A stretch of DNA of 64,000 nucleotides from Dokdonella_A sp963758365 (GTDB lineage Bacteria > Pseudomonadota > Gammaproteobacteria > Xanthomonadales > Rhodanobacteraceae): assembly GCA_963758365.1 (NCBI GenBank), contig CAVWVB010000001.1:2852001-2916000 (forward strand). Reading direction: 5' to 3'. Positions within the stretch are counted from its first letter, which is position 1. Each line of letters opens with the position of its first letter. Made by a program: the position numbers and the translations under genes. Shown here one piece after another: positions 51,289 to 59,814 of this stretch. Under the pieces are notes generated by a model, which worked only from the letters and a program-made list of their open reading frames with translations, ran no database searches and was not told the origin of the DNA.

Positions 51289-53097
51289 ATGGCCCGTACG
51301 CTCGTTCTCTTGCTGTCCTTCATGGCTTGTCTGTTCGGCATGTCCGACGCGTTCGGGTTTCGCCTCTACACCGTCGGCAGCGACGCGGCCTGCAGCTTCA
51401 ACGACCTGCAGCAGGCGATCAACATGGCGACCGACGCCGACGGCAACAGCATCCTGATCGCGCAGAACATGACCTACTCGAACCAGCACGTCGTGATCAA
51501 CGGCCAGAACATCAACCTGCTCGGCGGTCTCGCCGAGTGCAGCTCGAGCACATACAGCGGCCAGACCACGCTCCATGGCACGGCGGGCCACAGCGTGATC
51601 GAGATCGAAGGCAGCAGCAGCGTGTACGTTGCCAACCTCGTGGTCACCGGCGGCAACCTCGACGGCGACCACAGCGGCGGCGGCATCTATTTCGGCGGCG
51701 CGGGCGCGCTCGCGCTCGCGAACAGCACGGTCAGCTTCAACACCGCCGGCTACGGCGGCGGCATCGACGTCAGTCCTTCGGGTCCGACGACGCTGACGCT
51801 CTACTCCGACACGCTGATCCTCAGCAACACAGCGTCAAGCTCGGGCGGCGGCATTCGCATCGAGGGCGACACGCGCTTGTTCGCACTCGCGCCGAACACG
51901 CTGATCGCGTACAACGACGCATCCGGCGGCTATGGCGGCGGTCTCGAGGTCTTGAGCCCGGCGCAAGCCGATATCGGCTCGCCGGGTTATGGCGGCCTCG
52001 GTGTGATCTTCTTCAACAATGCGCAGAACGGCGGTGGCATCGCAGTGCTCGGTGTCAGCAACCCCGACAATGACGGCGCGTCCGTGCGTCTGTTCACGAC
52101 CGATGCCGCAAATCCGGTACAGGTTTCGAACAATCGCGCGTCGGCGCGAGGCGGCGCGATCTACCTCAAGCCCTATACGCAGCAATTCCCGGCCGAAGGC
52201 GCGAGCGCGAGCGCGTACGCGCACGACTATCGATTCAACGACAACGTCGCATCGGATGGCGCGGCCGTCTATGCGGATTTTGACAGCTATATCGGCGGCC
52301 GCAATGTAGGCAGCGATCTGGAACTCAACCAGGGCGAAGCACCGACCGGTGCCGTGGCCTGCGCGTCAGGGGTCGCCTGCAACGAGATCGCGCGAAACAT
52401 CGCCGAGGATGACAACAACCAGCCGACCGCAGGCGCGGTGCTCGCGCTCGACTCCACCTCCGCGCTGCACGGCAATCGGCTGATCCTGCGCGGCAACTCC
52501 GCCGCGTACCTGATCAATGCGATCGGCGCCGACGATCAGGGTTATGGCACGAGCAACCTCGCCAATTGCCTCATTGCCGACAACCACACCGCGCACGAAC
52601 TGATCGGACTTCGCCGCACCGAATCGACGATCTTCTCGATCGGCCGCTGCACGTTCGCGCACAACACGATCGACAATGGCTACGCGCTGTACGCAAACGA
52701 GAACACGACGTTCTCGTTGACCGGCAGCATCATCGACATGCCCGGCGTGCAAACCCTCGACTACACGGGCGCACCTGGCAATCTGAATGTCGGCTACGTG
52801 CTGTCGACCGACACATCCACGCTGCCGCCCTCGATCGGCGTAATCCAGGGCGAGCCGACCTTCGTCGATGGCGCGAACGGCGACTATCACCTGCAATTGA
52901 CATCGCTCGGCCTCGACTTCGCGCCGGCCGCGGGGGGTATGGACCTCGATCGGCAGCCACGCGACGTCGATCTGCCGGGCGTTCCGAACACCTACGGCCC
53001 GCGTGACCTCGGCGCCTACGAGATCCAGTCGGGCACCGTGGTAGTCACCTGCGCCAACGCCGACACGATCTTCTGCGACGGATTCGACGGCCAATAG
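51289..53097 (+). CDS. Secreted beta-helix repeat protein with DGF tail (paralogue 4)
   Basis: A 602-residue exported protein. GAGGAGACC precedes the ATG, the same leader as paralogue 5. Signal peptide MARTLVLLLSFMACLFGMSDAFG. The mature start FRLYTVGSDAACSFNDLQQAINMA is the family pattern. Core blocks: GGGIRIEGDTRLFALAPNTLI, GGGLEVLSPAQADIGSPGYGG, YRFNDNVASDGAAVY, CASGVACNEIARNIAEDDNN, GDYHLQLTSLGLDFAPAAGG and RDLGAYEIQ. The tail VTCANADTIFCDGFDGQ is almost identical to that of paralogue 3. No transmembrane anchor is found after the signal peptide. Function unknown; architecture suggests an extracellular or surface solenoid. Confidence 0.88.
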   Translation: MARTLVLLLSFMACLFGMSDAFGFRLYTVGSDAACSFNDLQQAINMATDADGNSILIAQNMTYSNQHVVINGQNINLLGGLAECSSSTYSGQTTLHGTAGHSVIEIEGSSSVYVANLVVTGGNLDGDHSGGGIYFGGAGALALANSTVSFNTAGYGGGIDVSPSGPTTLTLYSDTLILSNTASSSGGGIRIEGDTRLFALAPNTLIAYNDASGGYGGGLEVLSPAQADIGSPGYGGLGVIFFNNAQNGGGIAVLGVSNPDNDGASVRLFTTDAANPVQVSNNRASARGGAIYLKPYTQQFPAEGASASAYAHDYRFNDNVASDGAAVYADFDSYIGGRNVGSDLELNQGEAPTGAVACASGVACNEIARNIAEDDNNQPTAGAVLALDSTSALHGNRLILRGNSAAYLINAIGADDQGYGTSNLANCLIADNHTAHELIGLRRTESTIFSIGRCTFAHNTIDNGYALYANENTTFSLTGSIIDMPGVQTLDYTGAPGNLNVGYVLSTDTSTLPPSIGVIQGEPTFVDGANGDYHLQLTSLGLDFAPAAGGMDLDRQPRDVDLPGVPNTYGPRDLGAYEIQSGTVVVTCANADTIFCDGFDGQ

Positions 53098-53594
53098 CTG
53101 TGTCGAGAGCGCGCGTGGGGCGGGCGGTTCACTCCCCGGGCTGCGCGCCGACATCCGCGACCCGCCGGCTTGCCATTGCACACGCCCGTTCGTGCACCGT
53201 GCCGAAAAATTGCCCCGGTCGCGCGGAGGAAGGGGCGTCGATGCGCGACACGACGCCGAGCGTGCCGCCGGACACGATCGCCGCGGCGATGGTTTTGACT
53301 TCAACGTCGAGCCTTGAACAACGACTTCGGGAGTGCTTCTTTCGGCTCCCGCGAAGACGCTGTCTTGATCCGCGCTCGATTTTCGGAGGAAGGGGGCAGT
53401 CCAAGGCACCCTCCGGTCCGCGGGCGCCGCCCACATCTGCCATCGGCAGAACGACATGGCTTTCACCCACCTGTCCGGCCGAAAGTCGCCTGTCGGCCGC
53501 TTCAGCGCGTAAGTGCGCGCCGCTTCGGCAGCGTGTGTGCCAGCGCCGCGCGCGGGACTTGCATCAATTCCACCGCAACGCGCCTCCGATCGCA
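53098..53594. other. Gene-free spacer with duplicated flank and gene remnant
   Basis: The ~55 bp right after paralogue 4 (for example GGGCGGGCGGTT..CTCCCCGGG) resemble the region right after paralogue 5 at ~55570-55620, and both share ATGCGCGACAC further on. This points to duplication of gene plus flank. The spacer also contains the pseudogene fragment at 53252-53317. No intact gene is seen. Confidence 0.6.
53252..53317 (+). pseudogene. Remnant of a copy of the 49516-50967 gene
   Basis: About 38 bp starting at 53251 match ~50684-50722 of the upstream gene (one mismatch). The next ~30 bp, which encode the DGF tail through the stop codon (GATGGTTTTGACTTCAACG and GAGCCTTGA), match ~50938-50967 (three mismatches). 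The ~215 bp between these blocks in the parent gene are missing here. This is a 3' fragment with an internal deletion, left by duplication or recombination. Confidence 0.8.
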
Positions 53595-53623
53595 TGGCAC
53601 AAGCGCGCGCCGCAGCCCGTTCT
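53595..53623 (+). promoter_or_regulatory. ECF-type promoter element, copy 5
   Basis: TGGCACAAGC (53595-53604), 13 bp, CGTTCT (53618-53623). It lies 36 bp before the ATG at 53660. Confidence 0.75.
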
Positions 53624-53659
53624 TCCTCAATGCCACACCGGTATCTTGAGGAGACCACC

Positions 53660-55555
53660 ATGGCACGTTCGCCCTGTTTGTCCGCCGGACTGCTCGCCCT
53701 CGCCTGCTCCAGCGCCAGCGCCGTCTGTCCGCTCAACCCGCCGCAGGTCTACGTCGGTGACACCGCCAGCGATGCCAGTTGCGACTACAACGATATCCAG
53801 CCGGCCATCGATGCCGTGGGGTCGTGCCCGGTCGTCATCAACATCACCCGCGAGCACCTCTACCAGAACCGGCACCTGGGCATCCCCGGCAAAAAGGTCG
53901 TGCTCGCCGGGTGGGGCGATGGCGAAACCTGCCAGTCGCTCAGGAACTTCTGCAGTCCGGTGATCGGCTGCATCCAGACCTCCACAGAACCCCTGGTCAC
54001 GATCGACGCCAGCAATACCGCCGGCAGCGTGCTCTACGTCACTGGCAACAGCAATGTGACCCTGCGCAATCTCACCATTACCGGCGGTGACGCCGGCAGC
54101 GGCAGCGGTGGCGGTATCAACTTCGACGGTTCCGGCTCATTGAACTTGCAGGCAACCACGGTCAACTTCAACAAGGCCGGCTACGGCGCCGGCATCAACA
54201 TGCACGGTGCCGGCGGAGCGGCCGCGCTGAACCTTCTGCATGATTCGCTCGTCATCTTCAACACGGCGGGGACCTCCGGCGGCGGCATCCGCGTCGAGGG
54301 CGATACGCGCCTGTACGCCCTGCAGCCGAACACGCTGATCGGGTTCAATCACGCGCCGAACGGCTACGGCGGCGGCGTCGAGGTGCTGGGACCGGCGCGC
54401 GCGGATATCGGCTCGTCCGGTTACGGCGGCCTTGGCGTCATCAACGGCAACGACGCCGCCTATGGCGGTGGCATCGACATTCTGACGTTCGATAACGGCG
54501 CCCACGCAATCGTTCGGCTTTTCACCACCGATCCCGGCAACCCGGTGAAGATATCCGATAATTTTGCCTCGCATACGGGCGGCGCGGTCTATCTGAAACC
54601 GCTGTACGGTTTCTCCTCCGCGGCGTCGGTATTGTGTGCATACGACTTCCGTGTTGAGGGCAACGTCGCGCAGGAGGGAGCGGCGATCTACAGCGATGCG
54701 GAATACGACATACTTGGCCTAGGAATAGGCGGCTCCATAGCCCTGAACACGAATCCGTATTTCGCATTTGGCGAGACCGAAAACTTCTGCGTAAAGACCG
54801 AACCACCGCCGGCCCTCGGCGCGGTCGCGTGCGCGGCCGGAGTGGAGTGCAACCGGTTCACCGGAAACCTTGCGCAGGACCAGAACGGTACGCCGACAGA
54901 TGGCTCGACGATCCTGCTCCAATCCGGAAGCGACCTGCAGGCCGATCGGGTCAGCCTGCGCGACAACGAAGGCGCCCATGTCGTCCGACTCATCGGCGAT
55001 GATGACTATGCTCCGGCATATTTCCGGAATTGCCTGTTTGCCGACAACGTGCTGACGCAGGAGTTGATCGCGCGCACCGACGGCGACGGCGGTTATCTCG
55101 ACCTCGATTCGTGCACGGTGGCCGGCAACCAGATCGGCGCGCCGTACGTGTTCCTCGTGCCCGGCCTGTTCAACCCGTACAAGACCATCATCGATCAGCC
55201 CGGCCGCGCCACCGTCGACCCGGCCATCACCGACCCGAACTACGCCCAATACGTGCTGACCAACGACCGCAGCACGCTGCCGGACACGGTCTATATACTC
55301 GAAGGCGAACCCACCTTCGTCGGCCCTGCGAACGGCGATTACCACCTCGTGCCGACCTCGCTCGGCGTCGATTCCGCGCCAGGTGACAACGCGCCGCATG
55401 CCGACCTCGACCGCCTCCCACGGGTGGTCGACCTGCCCACCGTACCGGACAACTTCGGGCCGATGGATCTCGGTGCCTACGAGATCCAGCTATCCGCCGT
55501 GCTCGCCTGCGCAACCGCCGACACGATTTTCTGCGATGGCTTCGAAGGTCAATAG
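53660..55555 (+). CDS. Secreted beta-helix repeat protein with DGF tail (paralogue 5)
   Basis: A 631-residue exported protein. GAGGAGACC precedes the ATG at 53660. Signal peptide MARSPCLSAGLLALACSSASA. The mature start differs (VYVGDTASDASCDYNDIQPAIDAVG), with an insertion containing extra cysteines (CQSLRNFCSPVIGC). Family blocks return: GGGIRVEGDTRLYALQPNTLI, GGGVEVLGPARADIGSSGYGG, YDFRVEGNVAQEGAAIYS, CAAGVECNRFTGNLAQDQNG, GDYHLVPTSLGVDSAPGD and MDLGAYEIQ. The tail is CATADTIFCDGFEGQ. It is the last gene of the block; 289 bp without a gene separate it from the convergent trpE. Confidence 0.88.
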   Translation: MARSPCLSAGLLALACSSASAVCPLNPPQVYVGDTASDASCDYNDIQPAIDAVGSCPVVINITREHLYQNRHLGIPGKKVVLAGWGDGETCQSLRNFCSPVIGCIQTSTEPLVTIDASNTAGSVLYVTGNSNVTLRNLTITGGDAGSGSGGGINFDGSGSLNLQATTVNFNKAGYGAGINMHGAGGAAALNLLHDSLVIFNTAGTSGGGIRVEGDTRLYALQPNTLIGFNHAPNGYGGGVEVLGPARADIGSSGYGGLGVINGNDAAYGGGIDILTFDNGAHAIVRLFTTDPGNPVKISDNFASHTGGAVYLKPLYGFSSAASVLCAYDFRVEGNVAQEGAAIYSDAEYDILGLGIGGSIALNTNPYFAFGETENFCVKTEPPPALGAVACAAGVECNRFTGNLAQDQNGTPTDGSTILLQSGSDLQADRVSLRDNEGAHVVRLIGDDDYAPAYFRNCLFADNVLTQELIARTDGDGGYLDLDSCTVAGNQIGAPYVFLVPGLFNPYKTIIDQPGRATVDPAITDPNYAQYVLTNDRSTLPDTVYILEGEPTFVGPANGDYHLVPTSLGVDSAPGDNAPHADLDRLPRVVDLPTVPDNFGPMDLGAYEIQLSAVLACATADTIFCDGFEGQ

Positions 55556-55844
55556 GTGTGCCGGTCGCGGGCATCGGCGGGCGGTTTCCTCCCCGGGACC
55601 GCCTCCGCTGTCCGCGACCCATGCCGCGTGCGATGGTGTGCAAACGTCGCGCACGCGAGTTCATCCGCCCGCGCCGAGGATTCCATCGGGTTGGTGAACG
55701 AACTGCCATCGATGCGCGACACGCACCGACACGACAGCATCGGAAACCATCCTTGGCCGCGCGTGGGTCGCTGCAACGGCGCTTCTACCGACAGCAGCGC
55801 GCGAGTGCGCTGCGATCGCGCCATCGATCGCGGCCGCTTCGCGG

Positions 55845-57320
55845 CTACAGTCCGCCGGCCGCCTGCGCGACCGCGCGGAACAGTGCGCGCCCCTTGTTCA
55901 TCGTCTCCTCCCACTCCTTCGCGGGATCGGAGTCGAACACGATACCGCCGCCGGCCTGAACGTGCAGACGGCCATCCTGTATTACCGCGGTACGGATCGC
56001 GATCGCGGTGTCGGCATCGCCGTTCCATGCGATGTAGCCGATCGCGCCCGCGTAGATGTTGCGCCTGTGCGGCTCGAGTTCCTGGATGATCTCGATCGCG
56101 CGGATCTTCGGCGCGCCGCTCACGGTTCCGGCCGGGAACGTCGCCTTGAGCACGTCCATGTAGGACAGCCCGTCGCGTAGTTCGCCCTCGACCTGGCTGA
56201 CGATGTGCATCACGTGCGAGTAGCGCTCGACGACGAAGCTCTCGGTGAGCGCGACGCTGCCGGTCTTGCTGACGCGGCCGATGTCGTTGCGGCCGAGGTC
56301 GATCAGCATCAGGTGCTCGGCGCACTCCTTGGCGTCGGCAAGCAGCTCGGCTTCGAGCGCGAGATCTTCCTCGTGCGTTGCTCCGCGCGGCCGCGTGCCC
56401 GCGATCGGCCGCACAACGACCTTGCCGGCCTTGAGGCGTACGAGAATCTCCGGTGAGGAGCCGACGATCCGGGTCGGCCCGAGATCCAGAAAATACATGT
56501 ACGGAGACGGATTGAGCGCACGCAAGGCACGGTAGACGTCGACGGGCCGCGCGCGGAACGGTACCGACAGGCGCTGCGAGGGCACGACCTGGAAGATGTC
56601 GCCGGCGCGGATGTATTCCTTCGCCCTCTCGACGATCGCCTCGTATTGCTCACGCGTGAAACTCGACTCGAAATCGCCTTCCTCGAGCAGCGTCGGATCG
56701 AGCATGTCCGGATAGCCCGAACCCGAATGGCACAGGCGGAACGCGAGTTCATCGAGGCGGCGAATTGCGCGCGCATAGGCCTGCGGCTGCGCGGGATCGG
56801 CATGCACGATCAGGTACAGGCGGCCTTTGAGGTTGTCGAACACCGCGACTTCCTCGCTGAGCATCAGCAGAGCGTCCGGCGTGCCGAGTTCGTCGCGCGG
56901 TTCGGCACGCGCAAGGCGCGGTTCGATCCAGCCGACCGTCTCGAAGCCGAAATAGCCGACCAGTCCGCCGCTGAACGCGGGCAGGTCGGGCAGATGCGGA
57001 ACGCGAAACCCCGCACGGATAGCCTCGATCCCGGCGAGCGGATCGGCCAGTTCGTGCGTCTCGACGACCTCGCCGAGATCCTCGACGGTCAGGGTATGTC
57101 CGCGCAGCACGTACACGCGCCGGCACGGCAGCCCGATGATCGAGTGACGGCCCCAGTTCTCGCCGCCCTCGACGGACTCGAACAGATACGCATACGGCCC
57201 GTCGGCCAGTTTCAGATAGACCGATAGCGGCGTGTCGAGGTCCGACAGCACCTCGCGCACGACTGGAATGCGGGTGTGACCGGCGGCGACAAGCGCATTG
57301 AACGCGTGTTCGGAAATCAT
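55845..57320 (-). CDS. trpE: Anthranilate synthase component I
   Basis: A 491-residue chorismate-using enzyme for the first step of tryptophan synthesis; uses ammonia from TrpG. The N-terminal feedback region has FESVEGGENWGRHSIIG. The catalytic part has GSSPEILVRL, RPIAGTRPRG, LMLIDLGRNDIGRV, GTVSGAPKIRAIEII and IQAGGGIVFDSDP-type closing motifs (seen as VQAGGGIVFDSD). The ATG at 57320 (MISEHAFNALVAAGHTRIPVV) fits the family; an upstream ATG at 57359 adds 13 unlike residues. No leader peptide with tandem Trp codons is apparent in the 229 bp upstream. It is separated from trpG by the + strand sigma/beta-helix block. Confidence 0.97.
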   Translation of the reverse strand: MISEHAFNALVAAGHTRIPVVREVLSDLDTPLSVYLKLADGPYAYLFESVEGGENWGRHSIIGLPCRRVYVLRGHTLTVEDLGEVVETHELADPLAGIEAIRAGFRVPHLPDLPAFSGGLVGYFGFETVGWIEPRLARAEPRDELGTPDALLMLSEEVAVFDNLKGRLYLIVHADPAQPQAYARAIRRLDELAFRLCHSGSGYPDMLDPTLLEEGDFESSFTREQYEAIVERAKEYIRAGDIFQVVPSQRLSVPFRARPVDVYRALRALNPSPYMYFLDLGPTRIVGSSPEILVRLKAGKVVVRPIAGTRPRGATHEEDLALEAELLADAKECAEHLMLIDLGRNDIGRVSKTGSVALTESFVVERYSHVMHIVSQVEGELRDGLSYMDVLKATFPAGTVSGAPKIRAIEIIQELEPHRRNIYAGAIGYIAWNGDADTAIAIRTAVIQDGRLHVQAGGGIVFDSDPAKEWEETMNKGRALFRAVAQAAGGL

Positions 57321-57549
57321 GCGGCGGGGAGCCCGAAGAGAACAGCGCGGACGATACAAGCTCGCGGCGTCGGCGTCAGCCGATCACAGTCCACGGCGCT
57401 CCTTCGAGCGCTACCGGCGGCGAGTGAACCGAAACACTCGTTGCGCAAGTGCCTCGCCGGGTCCCGCGCGATCCACGGCACGATTCACTTTCCAGATGAA
57501 TGTTTCGTCCGCTGGCCGGGGGCCAGCCGCACTGTCTGCAGGGCGAAAT

Positions 57550-59574
57550 TCACGGCGCTGCGGACATTCTCTGGCGCGGCATGCCGGCCATGCGCAGCTC
57601 GAACCTGACACCCTCGCCGGCCGGCAGGTTGCTGGCCGAGGCGGCGCCGCGATGCAGCTCGGCGACCAGTCGCACGACGTAGAGGCCGAGACCCAGGTGC
57701 GGCGTGCCGCCATCGCGCGCACCAAGTTCGCGCAGGGACACCAGCGAATCGAACAGGCGCTCCTGCATCGCAGCGTGCAGCAACGGTCCCGAGTTGGCGA
57801 CGCGGATCGTCGCGGTGCCGGCATCGGTTTGCAGCGACAACGCGATCCAGCCATTCGCTGGTGCGAACGAGCATGCGTTGTCGAACAGTTTGTCGAGCGC
57901 CTGCGCGATCAGGTCGGGCGCGCCATGGAACGGCACGGCCGCGGCAGGCAGGTCGAGACGCACCTCGCGGCCGCCCGCGAGCGTGCGATAGCTTTCGGTG
58001 CAACCGGCTACCAGCGCGCGCAGGTCGAAATCTTCGGCCTCGGCGGATGCGATCGCGCGCTCGATGCGGTTGGCCTCGCTCATCGCGCGCACGATCGCAC
58101 CGAGGCGCTCGGCGCCGTCGCGTGCACGCGAAAGATATGAGCGCGCCGGCTCGGGGAGTTCGTGATGATCGAGATTGTCCAGCGATGAACGCACGATCGC
58201 GAGCGGCGTGTTGAGCTCATGCGAGAGCTTCGAGGCCAGCGTGCGCAGGTAGTCCGTGTAGGCGGCGACCTCGTCGACCAGCTTGCCGAAGCTGCGCGCG
58301 AGATCGCCGAGTTCGTCAGGCGAATTGGCCAGCGGCATCGGACCGTCGAGGCGTCCCGACATGCGTACTGCGCGCTCGGCGGCATTGCGCAGGCGGCGGA
58401 TCCGCAGCGACAGCGAGGCACCGAACGCGAGCAGGATCAGGCCGGCGATCGCAAGCGCGCTGAGCGTGGCGACCGCAAGGCCGAGCAGGGCGCGATTCGC
58501 GAGCGAAGGCAGCGCGCGGTTGGCCTGCTCGAGCACGAGCGCGGCGCGCGGGCCATCGACGCCCGGCACCGGGACCGCGGCGGCGAGCACGACGACGCCC
58601 TGCTGCGCGGCCGCGCGCCAGCTGCTCGCTGCGACACCCGAAAGCGCCTGCCAGACTTCGGGCGCGTCAATGCGTGGCGGGTCTCCGGCGAGCGCGGTCG
58701 AGCCGCCGAACGTGGGCGCGACCAGCAGGCGATAGACCAGACCGGCGATCCAGCCCGATTGCTCGTCGCTTGCCGCCGCTGCCGCGGTCAGGTGCCCTGC
58801 GTCGGCGAGCAGCCACGCATCTCGGCTGACCAGGCGCGCGCGCGCATGTGCGGGCACCAGCAGCCCGAGTTCGTCCGCGATGGCCGGTGCGTACTCGATC
58901 AGGCCACGCAGTTCGGGTTCGTCGCGACCCGGTTGTGCGGCGTCGTAGACACCCACGCCGATGCGCTGCGGCGTGCTGGCGCGCGGCAGGCGCGCCTCGA
59001 TGCGATAGGCGGAACCGTCCTCCTGCACCGCACCCGACATCGCTTCGACCGCTGCGCCGGGTGGCGCGTCGCGCGCATTCGCTCGGAATGTGCCGGGCGC
59101 TGCGCCCGACAACAGGTAACGCCATTCCTGGTCGCCTTGGGCGAGAACGAGGGTGACATGGTCGCTGTCGGGTGCGCGCGGACTGGCCGGATCGACGCGC
59201 GTGCGGGTCGCGTCGCGCACGTCGGCGAGCAGATACAGGACGCCCCGCGAACGCGCGAGGATCACGCGCAGTTTCTGCGCGTCGTGCGCGGGACCCAGGG
59301 CCTGCGCGTACGGGCGCAGCGGCGCCCAGTCATCGGCGTAGCCATCGACGACGATCGGCTCGTCCACGCGTTCCACGTACAGCGCAGCCGGCGCCACCGG
59401 CAGATCGATGCGACGCGCCTCGAGCGCCTTGACCAGCATGCCGGCCGACGCGAGCAGGGCCTGCTCCTGGCCATTGCGCAGCAGGGCCTCGGTCTGCCTG
59501 ACGAACTGCCAGCCAGCCCAGGGCAGGGCCAGCGTCGACAGGGCGACCAGCAGGAGCTTGATGCGCAGGGACAT
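57550..59574 (-). CDS. Sensor histidine kinase, PdsS-like (dedicated sortase system type)
   Basis: A 674-residue membrane histidine kinase. First membrane helix residues ~5-25, a long periplasmic sensor (~26-365) with a carbohydrate-binding-like beta-rich part (VDGYADDWAPLRPYAQALG onward), second helix ~366-392, HAMP-like linker, then the H-box LASKLSHELNTPLAIVRSS (His ~453), N-box DKLFDNACSF and G-box LGLGLYVVRLVAELH. The plan and the neighbouring regulator match the pair annotated as proteobacterial dedicated sortase system kinase/regulator (TIGR03785/TIGR03787). No sortase or sortase target is in this window. It is separated from its regulator by a MITE-like element. Confidence 0.85.
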   Translation of the reverse strand: MSLRIKLLLVALSTLALPWAGWQFVRQTEALLRNGQEQALLASAGMLVKALEARRIDLPVAPAALYVERVDEPIVVDGYADDWAPLRPYAQALGPAHDAQKLRVILARSRGVLYLLADVRDATRTRVDPASPRAPDSDHVTLVLAQGDQEWRYLLSGAAPGTFRANARDAPPGAAVEAMSGAVQEDGSAYRIEARLPRASTPQRIGVGVYDAAQPGRDEPELRGLIEYAPAIADELGLLVPAHARARLVSRDAWLLADAGHLTAAAAASDEQSGWIAGLVYRLLVAPTFGGSTALAGDPPRIDAPEVWQALSGVAASSWRAAAQQGVVVLAAAVPVPGVDGPRAALVLEQANRALPSLANRALLGLAVATLSALAIAGLILLAFGASLSLRIRRLRNAAERAVRMSGRLDGPMPLANSPDELGDLARSFGKLVDEVAAYTDYLRTLASKLSHELNTPLAIVRSSLDNLDHHELPEPARSYLSRARDGAERLGAIVRAMSEANRIERAIASAEAEDFDLRALVAGCTESYRTLAGGREVRLDLPAAAVPFHGAPDLIAQALDKLFDNACSFAPANGWIALSLQTDAGTATIRVANSGPLLHAAMQERLFDSLVSLRELGARDGGTPHLGLGLYVVRLVAELHRGAASASNLPAGEGVRFELRMAGMPRQRMSAAP

Positions 59575-59646
59575 GCGTGGGCCGGAATTGGAATTGCGTA
59601 GTCGCGACTGGCAAGTGAAGAGAAGGCTCAGCGAAAATCCGAATCC

Positions 59647-59814
59647 CTAGTGACCTGCAACAGAGAAATTGAAAGCAACTCGCTTGGTCTCGCGGCGCCG
59701 TGCCTGGCCCTCGCTCGACCCATAGGCACCGCCATGGGCCTCGCTGCGGGCCGGCGCGCGGCACCCCGATCCCGGCGCGAATCCTCTTCCACTTCCTCTG
59801 TTGCAGGCCACTAG
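59647..59814. mobile_element. MITE-like element with 29-bp terminal inverted repeats
   Basis: The ends 59647-59675 (CTAGTGACCTGCAACAGAG...) and 59786-59814 (inverse reads CTAGTGGCCTGCAACAGAG...) are inverted repeats matching at 25 of 29 positions; each outer end is CTAG. The 168-bp element has no transposase gene, so any mobility would need one in trans. It lies between the PdsR-like and PdsS-like genes, and its right end supplies the stop codon (TAG) of the regulator gene. No target-site duplication could be fixed by eye. Confidence 0.75.

Noticed and set aside
42997..53623. The TGGCAC elements as sigma-54 promoters
   Set aside because: Sigma-54 needs GG-N10-GC. Ten bases after the GG these sites read CC or CG, and the conserved partner is CGTTCT at a fixed later position, which fits an ECF promoter instead.
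43063..55555. LPXTG or PEP-CTERM sortase-type signals on the beta-helix proteins
   Set aside because: The C-termini have no LPXTG or PEP motif, no membrane helix and no basic end; only the short DGF tail is present.
39424..55555. Prophage or integrative element
   Set aside because: No integrase, phage or conjugation gene, and no attachment-site repeats or adjacent tRNA at the borders.
57321..57549. trp leader peptide/attenuator upstream of trpE
   Set aside because: No short frame with adjacent Trp codons and no convincing alternative hairpins were seen.
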